Under the pieces are notes generated by a model. The model saw only the letters and a program-made list of their open reading frames with translations. It was not told the origin of the DNA and searched no databases. Shown here piece by piece: positions 54,714-63,862 of a stretch of DNA of 64,000 bases. The position numbers and the translations under genes were made by a program. Source of the DNA: Filomicrobium sp. Lineage in GTDB: Bacteria > Pseudomonadota > Alphaproteobacteria > Rhizobiales > Hyphomicrobiaceae. The stretch covers positions 4,372,501 to 4,436,500 of the forward strand of contig CP051234.1 of NCBI GenBank assembly GCA_017792465.1, written 5' to 3'. Numbering within the stretch: the stretch's first letter is position 1; every line of letters begins with the position of its first letter.

Positions 54714-55631
54714 ATGAGGAAGGAGCTGGTTTCCGTGGACCGTAGCGTCAAGGCCGTTTGGGCATTCGCTTTTTTGACCCTTGCTGCCGCGTTCCCAGCT
54801 GTGGCTGCCGAAAAGCCGCAGCGGATTGTTTCGCTGAACCTGTGCACCGATCAGCTCTTGATGATGCTGGTGGAGCCCAAACGGATTGCAGCGGTTTCTT
54901 ACCTTGCCCGGCGTCGCGATAGCTCGGTCCTTTATGCCGAGGCGAGCCGCATCCCCGTGACTCACGGCCAGGCCGAGGAAGTCTTCACACTTCAACCCGA
55001 CCTCGTGCTGTCTGGCAAATATACGGCACGCGCGACCGTTGCGATTCTGAAGCGCCTCGGCCAAAGGGTGGAGGAATTCGATCCCTCTCATTCTTTTGCT
55101 GACATCCGCGCCAATTTGCGGCGTATGGGTGATCTCGTCGGAGAGCGCGACAAGGCCGAGGCGTTGATCGCCGCGTTCGATGTTGACCTGAAACGGTTTG
55201 ACGACGATCAGCCCGCTCGCCGACCGCTCGCAGCATTTTATTATTCGAACTCTTATACCTCGGGTGGCGACACGCTCGCGGATGAAATCCTAGAGACTTC
55301 GGGCATGCGAAACCTGGGTGCCGAACTGGGGCTGACGCAGACTAAGAAGCTGCCACTCGAAGTTCTGGTGATGGCCAATCCGGAACTGGTCGTAAAGGGT
55401 CGCACCTTCGATGCGCCCGCGCTGGCGCAGGAAGTCTTCGAACACCCCGCGCTCAGATATTTGCAGAAGCGGAGCCAGGAGACTGTCGTCGCTGACAAGT
55501 ACACCATTTGCGGAACGCCTTTTACGCTGCGCGCGGTTTCGAAACTCGCTGAGGCGCGCAAAAGGCTCGTTAAGCGCGCGGTAACGAATGTGCACGGCGC
55601 GACGCATGAAAAACCGGCGAAGCTCCAGTAA
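54714..55631 (+). CDS. btuF: ABC transporter periplasmic binding protein, BtuF-like
   Basis: A 305-residue helical-backbone binding protein (BtuF/FhuD class). The signal peptide is about residues 1-27 (hydrophobic core, AVAAEK). The mature protein begins PQRIVSLNLCTDQLLMMLVEPKRIAAVSYLA, a standard start, and has the long connecting helix around 150 (SFADIRANLRRMGDLVGERDKAEALI). GGAGG is 6 bases before ATG. The stop overlaps the permease start (TAATG). Cobalamin or cobinamide is the likely ligand from the riboswitch; siderophores are excluded only by context. Confidence 0.83.
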   Translation: MRKELVSVDRSVKAVWAFAFLTLAAAFPAVAAEKPQRIVSLNLCTDQLLMMLVEPKRIAAVSYLARRRDSSVLYAEASRIPVTHGQAEEVFTLQPDLVLSGKYTARATVAILKRLGQRVEEFDPSHSFADIRANLRRMGDLVGERDKAEALIAAFDVDLKRFDDDQPARRPLAAFYYSNSYTSGGDTLADEILETSGMRNLGAELGLTQTKKLPLEVLVMANPELVVKGRTFDAPALAQEVFEHPALRYLQKRSQETVVADKYTICGTPFTLRAVSKLAEARKRLVKRAVTNVHGATHEKPAKLQ

Positions 55632-56632
55632 TGCGCGCACCGATCAGCTACCCCCTATTGCTGTCTCTTCTCACTCTGCTCGTTGTGGTTCTGTCCACGA
55701 TGTCGCTTCTGATCGGTCCGGCCGGTATCGGAATCTGGACGAGCCTTTCGGCGTTGTTTTCCGGCCGGCAGGATGTTGTATCGATCGTCATGCAGGAGAT
55801 CCGCCTGCCGCGCGCAATTCTCGGCGCGACGATCGGTGCGACGCTGGGATTATCAGGCGCCGCCTTGCAGGGATATTTGCGCAACCCGCTCGCTGAGCCG
55901 GGCCTTCTTGGCATTAGCGCCACCGCCTCGCTCGGCGCGGTGATTGCCATTTATACCGGTCTCTCGGCGGTTTTCTCGCTTGCCTTGCCGCTGATGGCGC
56001 TTGCCGGTGCCGTGATCGCGGTCCTGCTTGTGCGGCTGCTGGCCGGTGGCGGTGCCGCGACCATCACGCTCATTCTCGCCGGAGTCGCCGTGACGAGCTT
56101 TGCGGGCGCGTTGACGTCGCTGGCGCTCAACTTGTCGCCCAACCCGTTTGCCGCGCTGGAAATCGTCTTTTGGATGCTGGGCTCGCTCAAGGATCGTTCG
56201 ATGATGCATGTCTGGCTCTCGGTGCCGTTCATGTTCGTTGGCTGGCTAATGCTGGCCCAGGTTGGCCGGGCGCTGGATGCGCTGACGCTTGGAGAAGAGG
56301 CGGCGGCCAGTCTGGGGTTCAAGCTCGGGACGGTGCAGGCGCTTGTCGTGCTCGGGACGGCTGCAAGTGTTGGTGCAGCGACGGCCGTCGCGGGCGCGAT
56401 TGGTTTCGTTGGCCTTGTCGTGCCCCACATCCTGCGCCCGTTGGTTGGCTCGCATCCAAGTCGGCTGTTGGCCGCAAGCGCGCTGGGCGGCGCGGCGGTG
56501 GTTCTCGCAGCTGACATCGCGGTCCGTCTGATAGCGCCTGAGCGTGACATTAAGCTCGGTGTCCTGACGGCGCTTGTCGGCGCTCCGTTCTTTCTTTGGC
56601 TCATTTTCAAGACGCGGCGGGAACTGCGATGA
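55631..56632 (+). CDS. btuC: FecCD-family ABC permease, BtuC-like
   Basis: A 333-residue permease with about ten membrane helices. FecCD landmarks are EIRLPRAILGATIGATLGLSGAALQGYLRNPLAEPGLLGIS, WMLGSLKDRS and the cytoplasmic coupling region GFVGLVVPHILRPLVGSHPSRLL. These make the contact with the ATPase. It overlaps both neighbours by a few bases (TAATG before, ATGA after), so btuF-btuC-btuD are translationally coupled. Together they move corrinoid through the inner membrane. Confidence 0.87.
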   Translation: MRAPISYPLLLSLLTLLVVVLSTMSLLIGPAGIGIWTSLSALFSGRQDVVSIVMQEIRLPRAILGATIGATLGLSGAALQGYLRNPLAEPGLLGISATASLGAVIAIYTGLSAVFSLALPLMALAGAVIAVLLVRLLAGGGAATITLILAGVAVTSFAGALTSLALNLSPNPFAALEIVFWMLGSLKDRSMMHVWLSVPFMFVGWLMLAQVGRALDALTLGEEAAASLGFKLGTVQALVVLGTAASVGAATAVAGAIGFVGLVVPHILRPLVGSHPSRLLAASALGGAAVVLAADIAVRLIAPERDIKLGVLTALVGAPFFLWLIFKTRRELR

Positions 56633-57414
56633 CGACCACCGGTGCGCAACGCTTGGAAATCTTAAACCTGTCGGTCTCACTCGGCGGGCGAACGGTTGTC
56701 GACAAGCTGTCATGCCGTCTTGAGAGCGGGTCTTTCGTTGGTCTCATCGGTCCTAACGGATCGGGCAAGTCGACGCTTTTGAAGGCGGTCATGGGGCTTC
56801 TGCCATCCGTCGGCGAAGTCATGCTGAATGGTGAGAATTTTCTCGACAAGCCGCCCAAAGAACGTGCGCAGCTGGTTGCCTACCTGCCCCAGGATGGACA
56901 AGTCGTGTGGCCCATTGCCGTCGAGGATCTCGTCATGCTGGGGCGGGCGCCGCACCGATCCGGCTTTGCACCTCCGACGGAGGTCGACCGCGCCGCTGTC
57001 GAAAGCGCTCTGGCGGCTATGGATCTGGGATCGCTCAGACGGCGCTCTGCACGGGAATTGTCCGGCGGTGAGAAGGCGCGGGCCCTCATCGCGCGCACGT
57101 TGGCCCAGGATACCGCTGTGCTGATCGCCGACGAACCGACTGCCGGGCTCGACCCGTCGCACCAGATTGCTTTGATGGAAACGTTCTGCGCCAAGGCGCG
57201 CGAGGGGCGCACGGTTCTCGCATCGCTTCATGATCTTGCCCTTGCGGCGCAGTGGTGCGATCAGCTCATTCTTATCGACGATGGGGCAATCGTCGCGGCT
57301 GGGAACCCTGGGACCGTATTGACTGCAGACGTGCTCGCAGCCGTCTATGGCGTAGAGGCCTATTTCGGTGAAAGCCGTCGAGGACTCGTCGTTGCTCCCA
57401 TCGCTCGCGTCTAA
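56629..57414 (+). CDS. btuD: ABC transporter ATPase, BtuD-like
   Basis: A 261-residue ATPase. Walker A GPNGSGKST lies near residues 42-50, Q-loop in YLPQDGQ, the signature ELSGGEKARALIARTLAQ, Walker B VLIADEPTAGLD, and the switch His in SLHDLALA. It energises the BtuC permease. The stop overlaps the start of the next gene (TAATG), which ties that unknown gene to the same message. Confidence 0.88.
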   Translation: MTTTGAQRLEILNLSVSLGGRTVVDKLSCRLESGSFVGLIGPNGSGKSTLLKAVMGLLPSVGEVMLNGENFLDKPPKERAQLVAYLPQDGQVVWPIAVEDLVMLGRAPHRSGFAPPTEVDRAAVESALAAMDLGSLRRRSARELSGGEKARALIARTLAQDTAVLIADEPTAGLDPSHQIALMETFCAKAREGRTVLASLHDLALAAQWCDQLILIDDGAIVAAGNPGTVLTADVLAAVYGVEAYFGESRRGLVVAPIARV

Positions 57415-58520
57415 TGGGCGCTTCATCGCTCATCCAGCCTGTTCAACGAAATTTGGTTTTGCACATGATCGACCTTCACGAGACGCTGCGCTCCAATCTT
57501 TACGACCCCGAGACCGGCTGGAGCATGGGCGGATTTGGAGCCATTGCAGAGTTTCACCAGGACGCGGATGAAACTCTTTGCGTCGATGACGGCCAACGTC
57601 TAGTCCGCGCAACGGTGCGAGGTGGCATCGGACTGTCCCGCCTGCCTCAAAACATCGTGCCAGTTGCCTATGAGGCGGTGAGCAAAAATCCTATGAGATG
57701 GGCGCATGGCGTCGCGCTCTGTTTGCCGTCGGCCGAAGCGTCCATGAACAAGCGCGTTGTGGTGACCGAACTTGGACCGGACGAGGAGCCGCTTCGGGAC
57801 AAGGACAAAGGTGCGGTTCTTTTCGATATGGGCCTGAGTGCTGTCGGGGGTGCCTGCACGGCCGTCGACTTCTGTGTTCGCACAGCCGATGCCGATCTCA
57901 TCGAAGCGCTGCGCAGCGCCTGCGGGCGCTCTATCTTCGATCCCGAAAGTCCTGCCATGCATGCAATCTTGAATGCCCATCCGCATCGCGTGGCGTTGAC
58001 GAGGGTGGGCCGGGTCGAAGTCTACCAGTTGATCGGCGGGCCGGCGACGGGTGGGAAATCACCACCGGGGCCGCACACGCATGTGCTGCCGAACATCATG
58101 CGCTCAGGTCGCACGCATTCGGCAAACCAGCCGATTCCCGACGGATTCATCCCCTGTGCGATGATGTACCCGGGCAATCCTCTGACGACCGCATTGGGTG
58201 TCGAGCGGGTGTTTGATGAACGCTTGCACGATTCCTTCCAGAAATTGTTCGAGGTCTGGGGGCGAGACGAACAGACCTACCCCAAAGAGCAAGCCCGTGC
58301 GATGATCAGAGATGGCGCTGCTGCTGCGAGCTTCGAAGAGCCCGGGACACGCGCTGGTCGGATTGCCTTGCGAGTCCTGTGTCGCCAGTTTCTGGCTGAT
58401 CCGCGCGCGGGTGTCGATGGGCCAACATTGAAAGACTGGTCGGCCCGCTTCGACGGTGCTAGCGAACCAGACCCGGACGACACCGATCCCACCGACGTCG
58501 TTGAAGGCGAGGGACATTGA
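57414..58520 (+). CDS. Unrecognised protein in the cobalamin uptake operon
   Basis: A 368-residue soluble protein with no signal peptide or membrane helix. I do not recognise the family. Visible conserved-looking blocks are LYDPETGWSMGGFGAIAEF, PVAYEAVSKNPMRWAHGVALCLP, ATGGKSPPGPHTHVLP and IPDGFIPCAMMYPGNPL; the HTH histidine pair and single Cys residues could bind metal or a corrinoid. The start is either ATG 57414, which overlaps btuD, or ATG 57465 (MIDLHETLRS). The C-terminus is acidic. Its coupling to btuD and its place before cobC suggest a role in corrinoid uptake or use; that is inference only. Confidence 0.7.
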   Translation: MGASSLIQPVQRNLVLHMIDLHETLRSNLYDPETGWSMGGFGAIAEFHQDADETLCVDDGQRLVRATVRGGIGLSRLPQNIVPVAYEAVSKNPMRWAHGVALCLPSAEASMNKRVVVTELGPDEEPLRDKDKGAVLFDMGLSAVGGACTAVDFCVRTADADLIEALRSACGRSIFDPESPAMHAILNAHPHRVALTRVGRVEVYQLIGGPATGGKSPPGPHTHVLPNIMRSGRTHSANQPIPDGFIPCAMMYPGNPLTTALGVERVFDERLHDSFQKLFEVWGRDEQTYPKEQARAMIRDGAAAASFEEPGTRAGRIALRVLCRQFLADPRAGVDGPTLKDWSARFDGASEPDPDDTDPTDVVEGEGH

Positions 58521-58592
58521 AAGGCACGCTTGGCATTGGCGCAAATATTTTCCCAAGATGATGGTGGCAGCAGAAAGGCCGCGGTTCGCGCG

Positions 58593-59615
58593 ATGGCAGA
58601 CGCGATAGATCGTTGCGAGATTGGGCATCCGCGCGATCACGGCGGCAATCTCGATCATGCTGTCGCGATCTATGGCGGACCTGTCGACGAATGGATCGAT
58701 CTATCGACTGGCATTAACCGGGTTCCCTACCCAATTCCTCGCCTTCCGGCGGCGGCGTGGTCGCAATTGCCGACGTGGCAGGACATCGACGCGCTCATTG
58801 CGTCTGCCCAAGGCGCCTACGGGACTGACGCGTCCGTCTTGCCGGTTGCCGGCGCGCAGGCTGCGATCCAACTTGTGCCGCGGCTTGTGGCTCCAGATCG
58901 CGCCGCCGTGCTTGCGCCGACCTACAACGAACACGCAGCAGCACTTCGCGCATGTGGCTGGAACGTCGACGAGGTCGAAACCGTCGACGAGCTACGCGGC
59001 ACCTGCATTGCCGTTGTCGTTAATCCGAACAACCCGGATGGGCGCGCGCATCAGCCTGAGGAACTCATGGCCTTGGCCGATCACGTTGACTGGCTCGTTG
59101 TCGATGAGAGTTTTGCCGACGCCACGCCGAAGCATTCGCTTGCTCCGTTGGCCGGACGTGCGGGACTGATCGTGTTGCGGTCGTTTGGAAAGTTTTATGG
59201 TCTTGCCGGTGTGCGGCTTGGTTTCGTGCTTGGGAATGCGAACGATCTTGCCCGGCTTGATGAACTGGCTGGCCCGTGGGCCGTTTCGGGGCCTGCTATC
59301 GCGATTGGGCAAGCCGCACTCAACGATCGTGCCTGGGCTGGCCAGACGACAGCTCGGCTGATGACCGACGTGGAAAGACTCGACGCAATGGCAAGTGCCG
59401 CAGGATGGGATGTCGTGGGCGGGACCAGTCTCTTTCGTTTCTATCAGACGCACGATGCGAGCCAGGCTCAAACAGCGCTTGCGCGGCATCGTATCTGGTC
59501 GCGCATTTTTCCGTGGTCGGCAACGTCGGTGCGGCTTGGACTTCCCGGTTGCGAGCGTGAATGGCAGCGACTAGCCGACGCTTTGGCCGATGCGGGGCGG
59601 TTTCAGTTGCCCTGA
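58593..59615 (+). CDS. cobC: Threonine-phosphate decarboxylase (CobC, = CobD of Salmonella)
   Basis: A 340-residue PLP enzyme of the class I/II aminotransferase fold. The N-terminus HGGNLDHAVAIYGGP-x-DEWIDLSTGINRVPYP is characteristic, as are VVVNPNNPDGRAH and the PLP-lysine block RSFGKFYGLAGVRLGF. It decarboxylates threonine phosphate to aminopropanol phosphate for the nucleotide loop of cobalamin. A TTG at 58530 would add 21 residues; ATG 58593 fits the family start better. It is the last gene of the riboswitch-led operon and overlaps by 13 bases the end of the convergent gene. Confidence 0.88.
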   Translation: MADAIDRCEIGHPRDHGGNLDHAVAIYGGPVDEWIDLSTGINRVPYPIPRLPAAAWSQLPTWQDIDALIASAQGAYGTDASVLPVAGAQAAIQLVPRLVAPDRAAVLAPTYNEHAAALRACGWNVDEVETVDELRGTCIAVVVNPNNPDGRAHQPEELMALADHVDWLVVDESFADATPKHSLAPLAGRAGLIVLRSFGKFYGLAGVRLGFVLGNANDLARLDELAGPWAVSGPAIAIGQAALNDRAWAGQTTARLMTDVERLDAMASAAGWDVVGGTSLFRFYQTHDASQAQTALARHRIWSRIFPWSATSVRLGLPGCEREWQRLADALADAGRFQLP

Positions 59616-60100
59616 ATTGTCTTGGTCGCGGCGATGGCTTTGCCGGCGACCGCCAGGGTCGCGTGGTCATTCGTGTTCAAGGTGACATGGAGCTCGAACG
59701 GTGGCGGCGGCAGCTTGGCGATATGGAACCAGGGTCCGTAGACGCGGGCGAGCTTGTTGCCATCGACATAGACATGGGCGTGGCCCTCGCCGGGGACATG
59801 AGGCTGGTTGACGCTCTCGGGGCTGAAGCTGAAATTCGTCGTCTGGATGTTCAGGTTGAAGCCACCGTGTGGGTCCGGTTTCAAAGCAAAATCGACAGTT
59901 GGAATTGGCGCGCCGGCTGGAATTTCGATCATCCGACTGTGGTCGTGGTCAGTCTTGGCTGATTGAGAGGTGCGGGTGTGAACGGCATTGTGAGCCGCGT
60001 CGCTCGGTGCGCGATGCTGCATCTTTTGCAGTTGCACCGAAGCGCCGAACCCGCCGACAAAGCCAACTGCCAAGGCGACCAGGAGCCAGATCCGCGACAT
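59603..60100 (-). CDS. Histidine-rich exported protein of unknown function in the cobalt operon
   Basis: A 165-residue protein with an N-terminal membrane helix or signal (MSRIWLLVALAVGFVGGFGASV). A short linker with several His (HTRTSQSAKTDHDHSR) leads to a beta-rich domain with HVPGEGHAHVYVDGNKLARVYGPWFHI, whose His residues could bind a metal. ATG 60100 is preceded by AAGGA at 8 bases; a TTG at 60118 overlapping the previous stop is less likely. It is the last gene of the riboswitch-led cbtB-cbtA-DUF1636 operon. I do not know its function; periplasmic cobalt binding is a guess from context. Confidence 0.7.
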   Translation of the reverse strand: MSRIWLLVALAVGFVGGFGASVQLQKMQHRAPSDAAHNAVHTRTSQSAKTDHDHSRMIEIPAGAPIPTVDFALKPDPHGGFNLNIQTTNFSFSPESVNQPHVPGEGHAHVYVDGNKLARVYGPWFHIAKLPPPPFELHVTLNTNDHATLAVAGKAIAATKTIQGN

Positions 60101-60114
60101 TCGATTTGGTCCTT

Positions 60115-60525
60115 TCAATCGTTATCTTTGATGGGGATTTGCGAGACTGGTGGAAGGCGGCCAAGCACCGCCTCGCGAAAGAATGCCGGGCGGTCTGCCA
60201 TAGCTGGGATGCCATGGGGGGACCGGGCAATCGCATCGGCGAGCGTCACGATTTCAGCCGCGTGCGCGATCGGATCGATGCCGGTCAGAATGTAAGACCA
60301 GCGGTTCGGCGACTGGAATGCAACCGCGACCGGACGGCCACAGGCGGCCAGGCATGGCACGGCTTTGACGCGTAGGTGTGGATGGCTGCAACCGACCAAC
60401 TCCTGCAATCGGTCTTTAAGAACCGCACCGGGACAGCGCGTCCCGGCCGGTTCCTCGCCTGTTTCACCGCAGATTTCGCAAACCGTAATCGTGGTCGGTG
60501 CCGGTCCGAGTTCCTGAGCGCACAT
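60115..60525 (-). CDS. DUF1636 metal-binding-like protein
   Basis: A 136-residue cytoplasmic protein with the DUF1636 Cys pattern: VCEICGETG, GTRCPG and VPCLAACGRPVAVAF. The pattern resembles thioredoxin-like [2Fe-2S] proteins and the family is predicted to bind metal; it is often found beside cobalamin and cobalt genes. ATG 60525 shares one base with the cbtA stop (TGATG), so it is coupled to it. The longer frame back to 60594 would run inside cbtA and is not needed. Confidence 0.8.
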   Translation of the reverse strand: MCAQELGPAPTTITVCEICGETGEEPAGTRCPGAVLKDRLQELVGCSHPHLRVKAVPCLAACGRPVAVAFQSPNRWSYILTGIDPIAHAAEIVTLADAIARSPHGIPAMADRPAFFREAVLGRLPPVSQIPIKDND

Positions 60526-61271
60526 CAAGCGGTCGCGTCGGAGTTTGCTCCCAACGAGAAGACGTAGCCTGCCACCGATCCGACGAGCGTCCACAAAACG
60601 GCGTGAACGACGAGCGAGGCGGACACAAAGTGGCCCGACAATTCACCAGGAACGCGGCTAGTGAATTCGTGTGGATGCGGTGCGCCAATGACGTGCGGCG
60701 CGACGAGCAGGGCAAGCCCGACGGCGATCGAGATCGGGGTCGCAACACGAAGCGCGAGGTAAAGTCCGAGGGCCGTCGCAACCATCGTTGCAAACCACCA
60801 CTGCTGGCGCGCGACCAATTCCGCAGCGGCCGAACCTGGCAACTCCGGACTTAGGCCGAGAGCCGGCGCCAATCCTGTCGCAACAAACGCTGCAGCGCCC
60901 CAGGCGAGCCCGCTGCGAACGGTAATCTTTTCGCCGGCGATGATCATGGCGGACAACAGCATCAGCGCGAATCCGAAGCCTGCCGCGATGGTCGATACCG
61001 AAGTGTAAAAGGTGCGCTCGACACCATCTTCTGGGCCCCACTCATTCTCGCTGTCTTCACTACCGTGGGCGGTGTCAGCGAGGATCAACTTGGCGCCATG
61101 CCACTGCGCACCGTGGTGACTGGAGTGATGTGCGCCGTCAGAGCCCGCCGGCACTTCGTAGGCTTCGGCTTTGATAATCAGAGGCGTTGTCGTGAATTCC
61201 TGGAGGATTGCAGTCGACAGCCCAGCGATGATGCCTGCCGCGAGGCAGGCAACCAAAATTCGATAAAGCAT
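60525..61271 (-). CDS. cbtA: Cobalt transporter subunit CbtA
   Basis: A 248-residue inner-membrane protein with about five helices (residues 3-25, 95-112, 120-140, 163-190, 215-240). It matches CbtA: MLYRILVACLAAGIIAGLSTAILQEFTTTPLI at the start, WGAAAFVATGLAPALGLSPELPG in the middle. The first outside loop is unusually rich in His (GAHHSSHHGAQWHG), a plausible cobalt collection site. It lies 20 bases after cbtB and under the same riboswitch, so cobalt uptake is shut when cobalamin is plentiful. Confidence 0.9.
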   Translation of the reverse strand: MLYRILVACLAAGIIAGLSTAILQEFTTTPLIIKAEAYEVPAGSDGAHHSSHHGAQWHGAKLILADTAHGSEDSENEWGPEDGVERTFYTSVSTIAAGFGFALMLLSAMIIAGEKITVRSGLAWGAAAFVATGLAPALGLSPELPGSAAAELVARQQWWFATMVATALGLYLALRVATPISIAVGLALLVAPHVIGAPHPHEFTSRVPGELSGHFVSASLVVHAVLWTLVGSVAGYVFSLGANSDATA

Positions 61272-61291
61272 AATGAATAGCTCCGGTCGGC

Positions 61292-61465
61292 TCAGTGGCA
61301 GGGGAACGCAAGCGCGTGACGGGAGTCGTGCGCAGCATTATGCAGCGTGGTGCTGTGCGAAAAGCCAACCGTATAGACGAGAGCCGCACCGGCGAGGAAG
61401 CACACCGCGGCAATAGCTCGGGCGCTGGTCTCGAATTGAGTCGATGAAAAAACCGTTGTCGACAT
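61292..61465 (-). CDS. cbtB: Cobalt transporter subunit CbtB
   Basis: A 57-residue protein obtained by direct translation of the minus strand. One membrane helix (about residues 15-34) is followed by the CbtB metal motif HNAAHDSRHALAFPCH at the C-terminus, whose His and Cys are likely cobalt ligands. GGAGG stands 8 bases before ATG. It is the first gene after the second cobalamin riboswitch and precedes cbtA, the usual order. Too short for most gene finders at a 60-residue cut-off. Confidence 0.92.
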   Translation of the reverse strand: MSTTVFSSTQFETSARAIAAVCFLAGAALVYTVGFSHSTTLHNAAHDSRHALAFPCH

Positions 61466-61517
61466 AGTGTAATCCTCCGCAGCCGTCCCTTCGACGGCGT
61501 TATCGCCTCATCAGTAT

Positions 61518-61710
61518 TGCGGCAGGTCTCCTGGCTTGCGCGTCATCCCAATCGCTCGCCTTCCCAGACATGGTTGCCAGTGGCATTAGGAGTGATTGGT
61601 CTTCGCTTACAGTCGCGAGGGCGGCCACGGCTTTGGAATGCAACTCAAGCGCAATCCGCACCGTGTTCCCGTTTTCAGCCGACTCCGGCTTGGCCGGCGT
61701 CAGCACCACA
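61518..61710 (-). promoter_or_regulatory. Cobalamin riboswitch, cbtBA operon (minus strand)
   Basis: Read on the minus strand, GGGAACACGGTGCGG (61656-61670), GCGACTGTAAGCG, ATGCCACTGG, GGGAAGGCG and the B12-box end GCCAGGAGACC (61525-61535) are in canonical order. Between aptamer and the cbtB ribosome site is a stem GCCGTC-N5-GACGGC (61482-61498) that may be the expression platform. cobQ ends just upstream on the same strand. Confidence 0.92.
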
Positions 61711-61779
61711 ATAGGATTGTTGTGGCACAATCCACGGCGTCGCGCCAGTGCCGATCAGGAACGTTGAGGTCTCAAGGCG

Positions 61780-63228
61780 TTATCGGGCCGTTGATATCAG
61801 CGCGTCGAGGTCTAGATGAGCCTCAAGATGATCCGCCAGCTTGTCCAGTATCGCATCCACATTTGCGGAATAGGCATGGTTCGACAGAGGCACGTTGAGC
61901 CCGGACAGATAGGCGGTGCGGAAGGTATCGTCGGCGAAAAGCCCGTGCAGGTATGTCCCCGCTATGCGACCATCGGACGAGATGGCCCCCTCGGGCTGGC
62001 CGCCGATTAGCGCAAAGGGGCGTGCACAATCCGGCCCTGCGGTGCGGCCGATGTGGATTTCGTATCCTTCGATGGTTCGGCCAGATTCGAGGTGCTGTGC
62101 TGTCACTCGGGTCAATCGCTTTTCAGCGCTCATAACAGTTTCGATGTCGAGGAGGCCAAGTCCGTCGCAGACCCCAGGGGGGCCTTCGATGCCGTCAGGA
62201 TCGGCGACCGATCGCCCCAGCATCTGAAAGCCGCCGCAGATGCCGAGGATTCGCCCGCCCCGCCGTGCATGGGCTTTGAGGTCGATGTCCCATCCCTGGG
62301 ATCGCAGAAACTCAAGATCGCCGCGCGTCGATTTGGTGCCGGGGATAATGACGAGGTCGGCGTCGCCGGGGAGAGCTTCACCGGGCCGGACCAGATCAAC
62401 GCAAAGGTCTGGTTCTTGGCGCAGCGGGTCCAAGTCGTCGAAGTTTGCGATCCGGGAGAGCCCGAGCCAGGCGATCCTGGTTGCACCCGAATGGGTGCGG
62501 GTTTCGAGGTCGAGCGCGTCTTCTGCTGGAAGCTGGTTTGCTTGGTCAAAGAATGGCACGACCCCGAAACCGCACCAGCCGGTCCGGGCCGCGATCTCTG
62601 CATAGCCGTCGGTGAATAGGCTTGGATCGCCGCGGAACTTATTAATGATGAAGCCTTTGATGCGGTCGGCATCGGTCGGATCAAGCACCGCCTTCGTTCC
62701 GACGATCTGCGCGATCACGCCGCCGCGGTCGATGTCGCCGACAAGAACGACCGGCACGTCGGCGGCTTCTGCAAAGCCCATGTTGGCAATGTCGCCTTGG
62801 CGTAGATTGATTTCCGCGGGGCTGCCGGCGCCTTCGACGATGACGAGGTCGGCGCTGGCTTTGAGGCGCTCGAAGCTTTCAAGAACGGAAGCCAGCAGTT
62901 GCGGCTTCATTTGGCCGTACGCGCGCGCCTTGAGCGTCGCGACGCGTTCGCCTTGGACGATGACCTGGGCGCCGATGTCCGTTTCGGGCTTCAAGAGCAC
63001 CGGGTTCATATCGACGATCGGTTGGCGGTGGGCGGCCCAGGCCTGAAGCGCTTGGGCGCGGCCGATCTCGCCGCCGTCGACGGTGACGGCTGCGTTGTTC
63101 GACATGTTCTGCGGCTTGAAGGGAACCACGGAGATGCCGCGCCGGTAGGCCGCCCGGCACAGTCCGGCAAGGGTGAGAGATTTGCCGACGTTGGAGCCGG
63201 CGCCCTGGATCATGATGGAACGTGTCAC
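61780..63228 (-). CDS. cobQ: Cobyric acid synthase
   Basis: A 482-residue enzyme that amidates four carboxylates of adenosylcobyrinic acid diamide, using glutamine and ATP. The N-terminal ATPase domain starts [22 protein letters not shown] and has [12 protein letters not shown] and [14 protein letters not shown]. The C-terminal class I glutaminase has the Cys in [12 protein letters not shown] and a YEIHIGRT His block. The start is GTG at 63228 (or ATG 63213). It follows cobO by 13 bases. Length is normal. Confidence 0.93.
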   Translation of the reverse strand: MTRSIMIQGAGSNVGKSLTLAGLCRAAYRRGISVVPFKPQNMSNNAAVTVDGGEIGRAQALQAWAAHRQPIVDMNPVLLKPETDIGAQVIVQGERVATLKARAYGQMKPQLLASVLESFERLKASADLVIVEGAGSPAEINLRQGDIANMGFAEAADVPVVLVGDIDRGGVIAQIVGTKAVLDPTDADRIKGFIINKFRGDPSLFTDGYAEIAARTGWCGFGVVPFFDQANQLPAEDALDLETRTHSGATRIAWLGLSRIANFDDLDPLRQEPDLCVDLVRPGEALPGDADLVIIPGTKSTRGDLEFLRSQGWDIDLKAHARRGGRILGICGGFQMLGRSVADPDGIEGPPGVCDGLGLLDIETVMSAEKRLTRVTAQHLESGRTIEGYEIHIGRTAGPDCARPFALIGGQPEGAISSDGRIAGTYLHGLFADDTFRTAYLSGLNVPLSNHAYSANVDAILDKLADHLEAHLDLDALISTAR

Positions 63229-63241
63229 GCCGATGCCCGGC

Positions 63242-63862
63242 TCAGAAATCGACGCCGGCTTGGGCCTTGATGCCGTCGCGGAAGGGGTGTTTGACGAGCG
63301 TCATTTCGGTGACGAGGTCGGCAGCCTCGATGAGTTCCGGCTTGGCGTTGCGCCCCGTGAGGACAACATGCGTGAGCGGCGGCTTCTCGTTTTGAAGAAA
63401 CTCCAAGACCTCATTGATATCCAGATAGTCATAGCGCAGCGCGATGTTGATCTCGTCGAGCATGACGAGCCTGATCTCAGGATCGCGGATCAGCTCCTTG
63501 GCTTTTTCCCAGCCTTTCGTCGCTGCGGCGATATCGCGCTGTCGATCCTGCGTCTCCCACGTAAACCCTTCGCCCATGGCGTGAAACTGGCAAAGATCCC
63601 CGAAGTTGGTGGTCAGCAGTCTGCGCTCTCCGGTGTCCCATGCACCTTTAATGAACTGGACCACGGCACAGGGCATGCCGTGCGCGATGCAACGCAGGAT
63701 CATGCCGAACCCGGCTGACGATTTGCCTTTGCCGGGGCCTGTGTGGACAACGATGAGACCTGTCTCGCCCTCGGATTTCTGCGCCATGATCTTGTCGCGC
63801 GCGGCCTTGATCTTCGCCATCTTGGCGTTGTGTTTGGCATCGACGTCCGAGGTCTTGGTCAT
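63242..63862 (-). CDS. cobO: Cob(I)yrinic acid a,c-diamide adenosyltransferase
   Basis: A 206-residue CobO/CobA-type enzyme that adds the 5'-deoxyadenosyl ligand to cobalt in corrinoids. The P-loop [17 protein letters not shown] is near residues 37-53; [28 protein letters not shown] and [22 protein letters not shown] are the other family blocks. ATG 63862 has GGAG 7 bases upstream; the open frame extends further to 63979 through a repetitive RKEW stretch. It is the first of the cobO-cobQ pair. An adenosylcobalamin demand is usual in methylotrophs with the ethylmalonyl-CoA or serine cycle. Confidence 0.93.
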   Translation of the reverse strand: MTKTSDVDAKHNAKMAKIKAARDKIMAQKSEGETGLIVVHTGPGKGKSSAGFGMILRCIAHGMPCAVVQFIKGAWDTGERRLLTTNFGDLCQFHAMGEGFTWETQDRQRDIAAATKGWEKAKELIRDPEIRLVMLDEINIALRYDYLDINEVLEFLQNEKPPLTHVVLTGRNAKPELIEAADLVTEMTLVKHPFRDGIKAQAGVDF

